This document shows positions 1 to 5,951 of a DNA stretch of 6,589 bases, piece after piece; position 1 is the first letter of the stretch; each line of letters starts with the position of its first letter. The DNA lies in assembly GCA_025935515.1 (NCBI GenBank), contig JAICVC010000118.1, forward strand, positions 1 through 6,589, in the 5' to 3' direction. Made by a program: the position numbers and the translations under genes. The DNA comes from Sphingomonas sp. Lineage in GTDB: Bacteria; Pseudomonadota; Alphaproteobacteria; Sphingomonadales; Sphingomonadaceae. The notes under the pieces were generated by a model that was not told the origin of the DNA, did not search any database, and was given only the letters and a program-made list of their open reading frames with translations.

Positions 1-113
1 AAGAACCGCCTCACCTCCTTGATATAGAGGGTCCTGAGGCCTCCCCAATTGACGCCCTTCAGCACCGGGTCTCCAGGCGCGTTGCGCAGCCAGGTGCGTG
101 TCTGGTCGTCCAC
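1..113 (-). CDS. ABC-2 type transporter permease, N-terminal fragment
   Basis: Reading the minus strand from a GTG at 113-111 gives an open frame of 37 codons to the window edge, so the gene continues to the left. The visible residues include WLRNAPGDPV, then GVNWGGLRTLYIKEVRRF. The LYIKEVRRF segment just before the first membrane span is typical of ABC-2 family permeases (YadH type) of alphaproteobacteria, which form the membrane part of an ATP-driven exporter; the substrate is not predictable. In-frame sequence upstream of the GTG reaches a TAA with no ATG, so GTG is the likely start. A weak AGGCG lies 8 bases before it. No membrane helix falls inside the window, so the family call rests on the N-terminal motif alone. 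The gene is divergent from gcrA. Confidence 0.6.
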   Translation of the reverse strand, partial: MDDQTRTWLRNAPGDPVLKGVNWGGLRTLYIKEVRRF

Positions 114-169
114 GGGTGAGGCGCCTATCGGCTGGCGGCGGGCCGGGCCAGTTGGAGCGAGAGATTACA

Positions 170-817
170 ATGTCCTGGACCGAAGAGCGCATCGAGCGCC
201 TCTAGAAGATGTGGCACGACGGAGCCACTGCCAGCCAGATCGCCGACGAGCTCGGCGGGGTCAGCCGCAACGCGGTGATCGGCAAGGCGCACCGCCTCGG
301 GCTCGAGCAGCGTCCCTCCCCGGTCAAGCCGGGCGAGGAAAAAGAGGCGCGGAAGGCCGCGCCGGTCGCGCCTGCTCCGAAGCCCGCTGCACCCAAGATG
401 GAAGTTCCGAAGGCCGCTGCATCCGCGGCTCCGGCGCAGAACGCTCCGCCGCACGCCACGCCGTCGCGCTCGGCCCCCGAGATGCAGTATCGCTCGATCG
501 GCCCCGGCGGCTTCATTCGCCAGGGACCGGGCGAGCAGCAGGCGCCGATCCCGCCGGCGCCCCCGCGGCGGCTGGTGCCGGCCAAGCCGAGCCCCGAAGT
601 CGCCGACAAGACCGGGCTGCTCGATCTCAATGACCGCATCTGCAAATGGCCGATCGGGCATCCGGGCGAGCCTGACTTCCATTTCTGCGGTGAGCCCGCC
701 AACCCGGGATTTCCCTATTGCGTGCAGCATTGCGGAGTCGCCTATCAGGCGCAGCTGCCGCGCCGCGATCGACGCCCGCCGCCGCCGCTGCCGTTCGGCG
801 GCCCGCGAGTGCGCTAG
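170..817 (+). CDS. gcrA: GcrA cell-cycle regulator, frame interrupted by an in-frame TAG
   Basis: GcrA binds RNA polymerase sigma-70 and activates cell-cycle promoters, often at CcrM-methylated GANTC sites. The frame from ATG 170 begins MSWTEERIERL, the family's hallmark start. It hits TAG at 203-205 and continues in the same frame with KMWHDGATASQIADELGG and RNAVIGKAHRLGL, the DNA-binding helix-turn-helix. A Pro/Ala-rich linker follows. The C-terminal sigma-interacting domain (about residues 152-193 counted from ATG 170) shows CKWPIG, FCG, PYCVQH and AYQ. Family members usually have Lys where the TAG stands, so AAG to TAG is the simplest change. An unbroken frame starts at ATG 209, one codon after the TAG, giving 202 residues that lack helix 1. 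GAGAG lies 6 bases before ATG 170, while ATG 209 has no clear Shine-Dalgarno. Family identity is sure. Whether the gene is active, a pseudogene or a sequencing error is open. Confidence 0.9.
203..205 (+). other. In-frame amber codon in gcrA
   Basis: TAG lies at codon 12 between two stretches that both match GcrA in the same frame, so no frameshift is involved. The next-but-one codon is ATG (209-211), which would allow termination followed by immediate restart. The TAG is part of a TCTAGA hexamer at 202-207. Confidence 0.9.
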
Positions 818-832
818 ACGTCGGCTGCTGCC

Positions 833-1864
833 TTGGGCGTGCGCGCGCTCCTCAAGTGGTGGCGTGCGCCGCTGTGGACCCTGGCGCTGGCGACCGGCGC
901 CAAGAGCTTCGTCGATAATCCGATCCTCGGATCAGAGCGGCTCAACCGGCGTGGGCTCCACGTCGCACGGCTGAAGCTCGCGCACCGGCTCGCGTGGGCG
1001 CGGCGGCGCCGCCTCGCGCGCGGCGTGCCGGCCGAATGGCGCCGGCAGTTCGACCGCCAGGGCTTCGTCGAGGTTCGTGACTTCCTTCCGCCCGAGGCTT
1101 TTGCCCCGATTCAGTCCGCGCTGCTGACGCGCGAGTTCGACAGCCGCGAGCACCAGCAGGGCGACACGCTCACCCGCCGCGTCGCGATTGGTCCGGCGCT
1201 TTTGCGCGAAGTGCCGCAACTTCGCAGCATGTTCCGAAGCAGGCGCTGGCGCTCGCTGCTGGCCTACATTGGAAGCACCCGCGCCGAGCCGCTCTATTAC
1301 GTCCAGACGATCGTCACCGGCCGCGCCGATGGCGGCCCCGACCCGCAGCTCGAGCTTCACGCCGACACCTTCCATCCCTCGCTCAAGGCGTGGCTGTTCC
1401 TGACCGATGTGTCCGACGACCAGGGCCCGCTCACCTATGTCGAGGGATCGCATTTGCTGACTCCGCAGCGGCTCGCCTGGGAACAAGCGAGGAGCGTCAA
1501 CGTCCGCCACAGCGACCGCTTGTCGCAGCGCGGCTCGATGCGGATTGCACCCGACGAGCTACGAGGCCTCGGCCTCCCGCCGCCCAGGCGCTTCGCAGTT
1601 CCAGCGAATACGCTGGTTGCGATCGACACTTCCGGCTTCCACGCGCGCGGCAGTTCGGAGCGGCCCACCGTGCGGGTCGAGATCTGGGCTTATTCGCGCC
1701 GCACGCCCTTCGTCCCCTGGACCGGGCTCGATCTGCTCTCGGTGCAGCCGCTGGCAATCCGCCGCGCGCAATGGCTGACGGGCATCGTCGACCGGCTCGA
1801 CCGCCTCGGGCTCATGAAACAGCATTGGCGGCCGGCCGGACGGCGGCGCCCGAACGAACCCTAG
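833..1864 (+). CDS. Phytanoyl-CoA dioxygenase (PhyH)-like Fe(II)/2-oxoglutarate oxygenase
   Basis: PhyH-family enzymes use Fe(II), O2 and 2-oxoglutarate to hydroxylate a substrate, which cannot be predicted here. In the 343-residue product the iron-binding facial triad is visible: H176 and D178 in LELHADTF and the distal H270 in TSGFHARGS. R277 or R281 is the candidate for gripping 2-oxoglutarate. The jelly-roll region between them contains KAWLFLTDVSDDQGPLTYVE and EGSH, typical of the family. The N-terminal ~65 residues are Arg-rich and lie outside the catalytic core. The only starts near the 5' end are TTG 833 and GTG 839; the first in-frame ATG is far inside the domain. No good Shine-Dalgarno is seen, and gcrA ends 15 bases upstream in the same frame, so translation may be coupled to gcrA. 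The gene ends in a TAG that overlaps the convergent neighbour's stop. Confidence 0.82.
   Translation: MGVRALLKWWRAPLWTLALATGAKSFVDNPILGSERLNRRGLHVARLKLAHRLAWARRRRLARGVPAEWRRQFDRQGFVEVRDFLPPEAFAPIQSALLTREFDSREHQQGDTLTRRVAIGPALLREVPQLRSMFRSRRWRSLLAYIGSTRAEPLYYVQTIVTGRADGGPDPQLELHADTFHPSLKAWLFLTDVSDDQGPLTYVEGSHLLTPQRLAWEQARSVNVRHSDRLSQRGSMRIAPDELRGLGLPPPRRFAVPANTLVAIDTSGFHARGSSERPTVRVEIWAYSRRTPFVPWTGLDLLSVQPLAIRRAQWLTGIVDRLDRLGLMKQHWRPAGRRRPNEP
1861..1864. other. Shared CTAG: overlapping stop codons of convergent genes
   Basis: The plus-strand dioxygenase stops with TAG at 1862-1864 and the minus-strand regulator-hydrolase stops with TAG at 1863-1861. The palindromic CTAG serves both. There is no intergenic space for a terminator, so each transcript must run into the other gene. 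Confidence 0.95.
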
Positions 1865-3687
1865 GCATCGACGAGCTCGCCGAGGAAGCGGCGGCTCGCT
1901 GCGGTGAACGTCTCCCACGCCGGCTCGTCTGCCAGCAGGATGTGGTTGCGGCTTTCGAGCGGGATGAACTGCGCATTCGGGATTCCCGACGCGAGTTCGG
2001 CGCCCTGCGAGAAAGGCACCGCCTGGTCGTTGCGCGAATGGAAGATCAAGGTCGGCGTTTCGACTTGCGACAGGAGATCGCGCACGTCGATCTGCGACAG
2101 CACCCGCTGCAGCCGGACCGCGTTCTCGGGCGAAGCAGACAGCCGCTGCATCTCGTTGAACCAGCCCATCTGCTTGGGCGTCGCATCGGGCACATAATGG
2201 TTGGTGAATAGCTGGCGGTAAGCCGGATTGTCGGCGCCCCAGCCGACCTCCGTCAGCGTCAGCATCGCCTCGCGCCGCGCGAGCTCCGACGGGTCGGCGC
2301 GCACTGCCCAACCGGCTGCATAGCCGTTGCAGATGATCAGGCGGCGCACGCGTCTCGGGTGCTTGACCGCATAAGCGACTGCGACCGCCGCGCCCTGGCT
2401 GATCGCCAGCAGGTCGAACTGCTCGGTCCCGGTGCAGTCGGCGACGCATTCCAGGTCGTGGACGAAGGCGCCGAACGACAGGTCCGGCGTGTTCCAGTCG
2501 CTCAAGCCATTGCCGCGCTCGTCATAGCGGACCAGGGACCGGCCGCGGGTCAGCTCGTCGATCCAGTGCCGCCACAGCGGGCTGTCCCAGTCGTGCTGGA
2601 TGTGGTTGAGCCAGTTGGCGGTCTTGACGATCGGCGGTCCCTCGCCGTTCACCGAATAAGCCAGCCGAGTCCCGTCGTTCGCGGTGCAATAGAGCACCTT
2701 CTGGGGCGGCAGCTCGCGCCGTTCCGCCTTGCGCGCCCGCGCTTCCTCTTCGGCCTCGATCCGCTTGCGCCACGCCGCCGGCGGAATTCCATATTCGCGC
2801 TTGAAGGCACGGTTGAACGCGGCTTCGCTGCCGAAGCCCACCGCGTGCGCGACATTGGCGGTGTTTTGCTTGCCCTCGCGCAGCATGTTGCACGCCATCC
2901 GCATCCGCCAGCGCGCGCAATAGCGCATCGGCGATTCGCCGAGCAATTCGCTGAACCGCTCGCCGAGCACGGATCGCGAGACGCCCGCCTCGCGCGCCAG
3001 TGTCTCGACGTCGAAATCCTCGGCATAACGATTGTGGATGACCGACAGCGCCTTCGACACCGCGGGGTCGGTCAAGCCGCGAAGCCAGCCTTTGGAGCTC
3101 GGCGCCAGCTGCCCAACATATTCGCGGATCGCTTGCGCGAGGAACAATTCGGCGAGGCGGGCAACGATCTCCGGCGACGGCTTGCTCTCCGACAAAAACC
3201 GCAGCGAGCTTTCGAGCCATTCCGCCTGCGCCGCGTCGGCATGGAGCGTCAGCAGCGGCGGCAGGGCGTCCATCAGCGGATGCTCGCCGCGGTCGGCGGT
3301 GCCGAGGAACCCGCACCAGACTTCGGTCTTGTCGCCCGGGCTTCCGCTCGACACCCGGTGCACACCTTCGGCCGTGATCCAGCCGATCTCGCTGACGTCG
3401 GCTGGCTTGAGGCCGGTGCGGCTGGACAGCAGATGCGGATCGTTGCGCGGCAGGATCACGATGTCGCCTGGCTCGAGCGCGATCGGCGGGATTCCATCGA
3501 CTTGCGCGATCGTCCGGCCCGACCGCACGTAATGATAGCTGATCATCGTCTGCGGAACCGGGAACCAGGGCGCGCAATGGTCGGGCGTGAACTGCGCGCG
3601 AACGCAATAGTCCCCGGTGAACTGGGCATCGATGACGACTCCGCCCGACAGGCGCAGCGAGCTCAGAATCTCGTCGAGAACGTCCAT
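1861..3687 (-). CDS. AraC-family regulator fused to an alpha/beta hydrolase
   Basis: This is a 608-residue two-part protein. Residues 1 to about 190 look like the cupin-type ligand-binding half of AraC regulators (ALEPGDIVILPRNDPH at 70-85). Residues about 210-310 are the paired helix-turn-helix DNA-binding domain (VETLAREAGVSRSVLGERF and ANVAHAVGFGSEAAFNRAFK). A charged Glu/Arg/Lys linker (about 308-328) leads to an alpha/beta hydrolase domain (about 330-605). There the nucleophile motif is A-I-S430-Q-G (the usual first Gly of GxSxG is Ala), with candidate acid D554 in SRNDQAVPF and histidine H582 in SRNHILL. The WLNHIQHDWDSPLW stretch resembles hydrolase domains attached to LuxR regulators or nucleotide cyclases. 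The triad looks intact, so catalysis or ligand cleavage is plausible. ATG 3687 is chosen because it fits the domain start; its Shine-Dalgarno is weak. Its position divergent from the 3872-5511 genes suggests it regulates them. The substrate is unknown. Confidence 0.88.
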   Translation of the reverse strand: MDVLDEILSSLRLSGGVVIDAQFTGDYCVRAQFTPDHCAPWFPVPQTMISYHYVRSGRTIAQVDGIPPIALEPGDIVILPRNDPHLLSSRTGLKPADVSEIGWITAEGVHRVSSGSPGDKTEVWCGFLGTADRGEHPLMDALPPLLTLHADAAQAEWLESSLRFLSESKPSPEIVARLAELFLAQAIREYVGQLAPSSKGWLRGLTDPAVSKALSVIHNRYAEDFDVETLAREAGVSRSVLGERFSELLGESPMRYCARWRMRMACNMLREGKQNTANVAHAVGFGSEAAFNRAFKREYGIPPAAWRKRIEAEEEARARKAERRELPPQKVLYCTANDGTRLAYSVNGEGPPIVKTANWLNHIQHDWDSPLWRHWIDELTRGRSLVRYDERGNGLSDWNTPDLSFGAFVHDLECVADCTGTEQFDLLAISQGAAVAVAYAVKHPRRVRRLIICNGYAAGWAVRADPSELARREAMLTLTEVGWGADNPAYRQLFTNHYVPDATPKQMGWFNEMQRLSASPENAVRLQRVLSQIDVRDLLSQVETPTLIFHSRNDQAVPFSQGAELASGIPNAQFIPLESRNHILLADEPAWETFTAASRRFLGELVDA

Positions 3688-3871
3688 GAACGGCCCTGTC
3701 CCGCATGCAGATGCGGCGTTTCAGTCAAATTATCCGGCAGCGCGGTCATTTTAGCAAACCGCCGCTTCACGTAAAACCGGATCATCAAATCGGGGAGTGA
3801 TTCCACAGCTTGGGCGAGCGCTGCTTCCCAAGACGGAAGAGCTCTGCCCGGCAATTTGAAAGGAGCGAAAG
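3688..3871. promoter_or_regulatory. Divergent intergenic region with candidate operator repeats
   Basis: These 184 bases lie between two divergent starts and are more AT-rich than the flanking genes, so promoters for both directions are expected here. Visible structures are a perfect inverted repeat CCGCAT-GCAG-ATGCGG at 3701-3716, 13 bases before the regulator's start; an ATCCGG/CCGGAT pair at 3732-3737 and 3777-3782; and CTTGGG/CCCAAG at 3809-3814 and 3827-3832, around the palindrome AGCGCT. On the minus strand TAAAAT (3753-3748) resembles a -10 box but has no convincing -35 box. GANTC sites occur at 3798-3802 and, just inside the next gene, at 3876-3880. Control by the AraC-type neighbour is inferred. 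Confidence 0.4.
3859..3865 (+). promoter_or_regulatory. Strong ribosome binding site of the 36-residue gene
   Basis: AAAGGAG stands 6 bases before ATG 3872. It is the main evidence that this very short frame is translated. Confidence 0.75.
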
Positions 3872-3982
3872 ATGTTCGATTCTCACGATGGCCTCAGTTC
3901 GCAGCGCGCCGCTGCGATCTTCTTTGCGTTCGTCGCCGCAGTCTCCGCAATTTCGACCGCGGTCGTGCCGGCGCTCATGTAA
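3872..3982 (+). CDS. Small single-pass membrane protein, 36 residues
   Basis: A short frame from ATG 3872 to TAA 3980-3982 encodes a polar N-terminus (MFDSHDGLSSQR) followed by a continuous hydrophobic stretch (about residues 13-35, AAAIFFAFVAAVSA and onward), enough for one membrane helix, with almost no C-terminal tail. The Arg before the helix suggests the N-terminus stays in the cytoplasm, by the positive-inside rule. An excellent Shine-Dalgarno lies 6 bases upstream and the next gene starts 29 bases after the stop, so it heads a probable operon with the diiron and OsmC genes. I do not recognise a family. It could be a membrane anchor or small regulator, or a leader peptide affecting the downstream gene. 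It could also be a short secreted signal-like peptide, although no cleavage site followed by a mature part is seen. Confidence 0.62.
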   Translation: MFDSHDGLSSQRAAAIFFAFVAAVSAISTAVVPALM

Positions 3983-4011
3983 TTCTCGCAAATCAAAAGG
4001 GGATTTGAGCA

Positions 4012-4917
4012 ATGTACAATGACTTCAATTATGAAGCGACGCTAGCTTCGTCGCTCCGCGCCCAGTGGCAGCTCGATGATGTGCTGCGGACCGACCAGGA
4101 GCTCGACTTCTCGCGCAACATGATGCCCGAGAGCCTCGCCCGCACCGCCGCGCTCGACAGCCTCAACCCCTTCGAGCAGCGCGTCCTCAACCAGATCAGC
4201 ACGCACCAGTATCTGTGCATTTTCGGGGTGGTCGAGGAGTTCATCCTCCCATTCCTGATCGACCATGCGCGACCGCATCTGCTCGGCGACGACTGGCGGG
4301 TCCGCGCGATCCTCAATTTCGCGAGCGAGGAAGCCAAGCACATCCATCTGTTCAAACGCTTCCATTCGGCGTTCGTGCGCGGCTTCCCGGTCGAATGCCG
4401 GATGATCGGCCCTTCCGAGGCGATCGGCGCCGAGGTGCTTCGCCACGACCCGCTCTCGGTCGGCCTCGTCATCCTGATGATCGAGTGGATGACCCAGCAG
4501 CACTACCTCGGCTCGATCCGCGATGACGGCGAGCTCGACCCGCTGTTCAAGAGCCTGATGAAGCATCACTGGATGGAGGAAGCGCAGCACGCCAAGCTCG
4601 ACACATTGATCGTCGACGCGCTGGCGGTCGGCCGCACCGAAGCCGAGATCGACGAGGCCATCGACGAATTCTTCGAGATCGGCGGCTTCCTCGACGACGG
4701 CCTCAAGACCCAGGCCGGCTTCAACCTCGACGCGCTCGAAATCGCGATGGGCCGCAAGCTCGAGAACCGCGAGGAGATCCTCGCGCAGCAGCACCAGGCG
4801 GCGCGCTGGACCTACATCGGCTCCGGCATGGTCCATGAGCGCTTCAAGAATACGCTCAACGGGATCTCGCGCCGCGCCGCCGAGCGCATCGCCGAGGCCG
4901 CACCCGTCTTCGCCTGA
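4012..4917 (+). CDS. AurF-like diiron oxygenase / ferritin-like protein
   Basis: The 301-residue, largely helical protein carries a full set of candidate diiron ligands. They are E75 or E76 (VVEEF); E107 and H110 in NFASEEAKHIH; E158 in MIEWM; and H186, E190 and H193 in HHWMEEAQHAK. The E-x2-H and H-x3-E-x2-H spacings are those of the AurF family of N-oxygenases (E136/H139 and H223/E227/H230 in AurF), which use two irons to activate O2. A seventh-ligand histidine of this type helps separate the family from ordinary ferritins. The substrate is unknown; amine N-oxygenation is known only for some members. AAGGGGA (3997-4003) lies 8 bases before ATG 4012. It sits between a tiny membrane-protein gene (29-base gap) and an OsmC gene (30-base gap), consistent with one transcript and a redox or stress role. 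It could also be a peroxide-handling or fatty-acyl oxidising diiron protein. Confidence 0.72.
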   Translation: MYNDFNYEATLASSLRAQWQLDDVLRTDQELDFSRNMMPESLARTAALDSLNPFEQRVLNQISTHQYLCIFGVVEEFILPFLIDHARPHLLGDDWRVRAILNFASEEAKHIHLFKRFHSAFVRGFPVECRMIGPSEAIGAEVLRHDPLSVGLVILMIEWMTQQHYLGSIRDDGELDPLFKSLMKHHWMEEAQHAKLDTLIVDALAVGRTEAEIDEAIDEFFEIGGFLDDGLKTQAGFNLDALEIAMGRKLENREEILAQQHQAARWTYIGSGMVHERFKNTLNGISRRAAERIAEAAPVFA

Positions 4918-4947
4918 TCACCACGAACACCAAAAAGGAGATAAGAA

Positions 4948-5511
4948 ATGTTGGATACCGTCAAGACCGAGCGCGTGAACGGGCTCGACCTCAAGGCCCT
5001 CGGCGAAGTCGTCGAGGCGATCGAGCAGGATGCGAACCAGGCCAAGGTCGCCTTCAACGTGACCACCAAATGGGCCGGCCAGACCCGCAGCGAGACCCTG
5101 GTCGAAGGCTATACGATCGGCGGCGAGCGGATCACCCGCACCCACAAGATCGTCGCCGACGAACCGTTCGAGTTGCTGGGCGGCGACAGCGCGCCGAACC
5201 CGCAGGAGCTGCTGATGGCGGCGTTCAACGCCTGCATCACCGTCGGCTACGTCGCCGGCGCCTCGCTCCAGGGCATCACGCTGGAGAGCGTCGAAATCCG
5301 CACCAAAGGCGAGCTCGACCTGCGCGGCTTCCTCGGACTCAGCGATGAAGTCGCGGCCGGCTACGAGGAGATCGAGTACGAGGTCAGGATCAAGGGCGAC
5401 GGCACGCCGGAACAGTTCGCGGCGATCCACGATACTGTCCTCAAGACCTCGCCCAATTACTTCAACATCAGCCGCCCGGTCCGCGTCAACGCGACTCTGA
5501 GCGTCGGCTGA
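4948..5511 (+). CDS. OsmC-family protein with a single conserved cysteine
   Basis: OsmC/Ohr proteins are small thiol peroxidases that reduce organic hydroperoxides. This 187-residue product has the signature APNPQELLMAAFNACITVGY, with the reactive cysteine at C96 and the nearby glutamate at E87. The second cysteine of typical OsmC/Ohr, expected in a Cys-Pro pair near the C-terminus, appears replaced by S168 in KTSPNYF. The usual Cys-Cys disulphide cycle would then not operate, and either an external thiol resolves C96 or the function differs. Several OsmC subfamilies lack this cysteine. An N-terminal extension of about 35 residues precedes the core. AAGGAG (4935-4940) lies 7 bases before ATG 4948, and the diiron gene ends 30 bases upstream, so co-transcription is likely. 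A strong hairpin follows the stop. Confidence 0.85.
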   Translation: MLDTVKTERVNGLDLKALGEVVEAIEQDANQAKVAFNVTTKWAGQTRSETLVEGYTIGGERITRTHKIVADEPFELLGGDSAPNPQELLMAAFNACITVGYVAGASLQGITLESVEIRTKGELDLRGFLGLSDEVAAGYEEIEYEVRIKGDGTPEQFAAIHDTVLKTSPNYFNISRPVRVNATLSVG

Positions 5512-5515
5512 CCCC

Positions 5516-5566
5516 GATCCCGGGCGCGTCTCTCCCCCCCTTGCCCCGGCAAGCGCGCCCGGGATC
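5516..5566. repeat. Perfect 13-bp inverted repeat after the OsmC gene
   Basis: GATCCCGGGCGCG (5516-5528) pairs perfectly with CGCGCCCGGGATC (5554-5566). In the 25-base interior, CTTGCC (5540-5545) and GGCAAG (5548-5553) can extend the stem, leaving a pyrimidine bulge with a run of seven C. The hairpin starts 4 bases after the OsmC stop but has no T-run on either strand, so it is not a classic intrinsic terminator. It could stabilise the 3' end of the operon mRNA, act as a Rho-aided terminator, or be a REP-like repeat. The next gene's ribosome binding site begins 9 bases after it. Confidence 0.7.
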
Positions 5567-5588
5567 CCCAGAGCCAAGGATTTGCGAC

Positions 5589-5777
5589 ATGCGACATCTG
5601 CTAATGGACCCCGCCTTCCCCGACATTGTCGGCGAATGGGCGCAGCGGGTGTGCGGGCTCGAGTGCGGGCCCGCCAACGACAATCGCCGCGACGAGGATG
5701 AAGCCGGCGACGACTTCGCCGAAGCCTTCCTGCTCGAAATCGCCCGGCGCGAGATCGACGCGACCCGCGCCTGGTGA
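5589..5777 (+). CDS. Small acidic hypothetical protein, 62 residues
   Basis: The function is not recognised. The product begins MRHLLMDPAFPDIVGEWAQR, has two close cysteines (CGLEC) and a polar PANDNRRDEDEAGDDF stretch, and ends with a probable amphipathic helix (FAEAFLLEIARREID). It is acidic overall, with no signal peptide or membrane segment. ATG 5589 is chosen because AAGGA (5576-5580) lies 8 bases upstream. The frame could open earlier, at 5541, but that would run through the hairpin and has no ribosome binding site; ATG 5604 is a second option. It follows the OsmC gene by 77 bases, beyond a strong hairpin, so co-transcription with the operon is uncertain. Confidence 0.5.
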   Translation: MRHLLMDPAFPDIVGEWAQRVCGLECGPANDNRRDEDEAGDDFAEAFLLEIARREIDATRAW

Positions 5778-5897
5778 AGCTTCCTTATGCGGGAACCTTC
5801 AAGCGCCTGCGACTCTCAAAAGGGATAGCGGCGCAGCGGAATGCCGCGTCGCCACGAACAACGGAGTCATTGCCGACGATCCCCCCGACAACCCCTC

Positions 5898-5945
5898 TCC
5901 CGAGCGCATCGGGTCGCCCCCTCCCTTCCCTTGATGCGCTCGGGA
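5898..5945. repeat. Perfect 13-bp inverted repeat before the 63-residue gene
   Basis: TCCCGAGCGCATC (5898-5910) pairs perfectly with GATGCGCTCGGGA (5933-5945) around a 22-base C/T-rich interior. There is no T-run after the stem on either strand. The downstream ribosome binding site starts 6 bases after the stem. In arm length, loop length, pyrimidine-rich loop and distance to the next start codon (20 bases here, 22 there) it parallels the repeat at 5516-5566, though the arm sequences differ. Confidence 0.7.
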
Positions 5946-5951
5946 AACCTG

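Noticed and set aside
166..171. TACAAT as a -10 promoter box that would give a transcript beginning inside gcrA
   Set aside because: It matches five of six consensus bases, but no -35-like hexamer lies at a proper distance, and such hexamers occur by chance.
49..730. Plus and minus frames overlapping gcrA in other phases
   Set aside because: Arg/Ala/Gly-rich shadow translations; the GcrA frame has both conserved domains.
2359..3774. A 471-codon plus-strand frame antisense to the AraC-hydrolase gene
   Set aside because: It is a shadow frame caused by high GC at third positions. Its translation is Arg/Ala/Asp-rich without domain motifs, while the minus strand shows clear AraC and hydrolase motifs.
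3663..3854. A 63-codon minus-strand frame in the divergent region, overlapping the regulator's start
   Set aside because: It would begin with TTG without a Shine-Dalgarno, and most of it covers the expected promoter region.
4042..4836. A 264-codon minus-strand frame opposite the diiron gene
   Set aside because: Its composition (Glu/Asp/Val/Ala-rich) and lack of motifs mark it as a shadow; the plus strand carries the full set of diiron ligands.
4918..5577. A 219-codon minus-strand frame opposite the OsmC gene
   Set aside because: It has no recognisable motifs and lies opposite a well-supported OsmC gene with a strong ribosome binding site.
5516..5945. The two 13-bp hairpins as classic intrinsic terminators
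   Set aside because: Neither is followed by a T-run on either strand, so they are listed as repeats of uncertain role.
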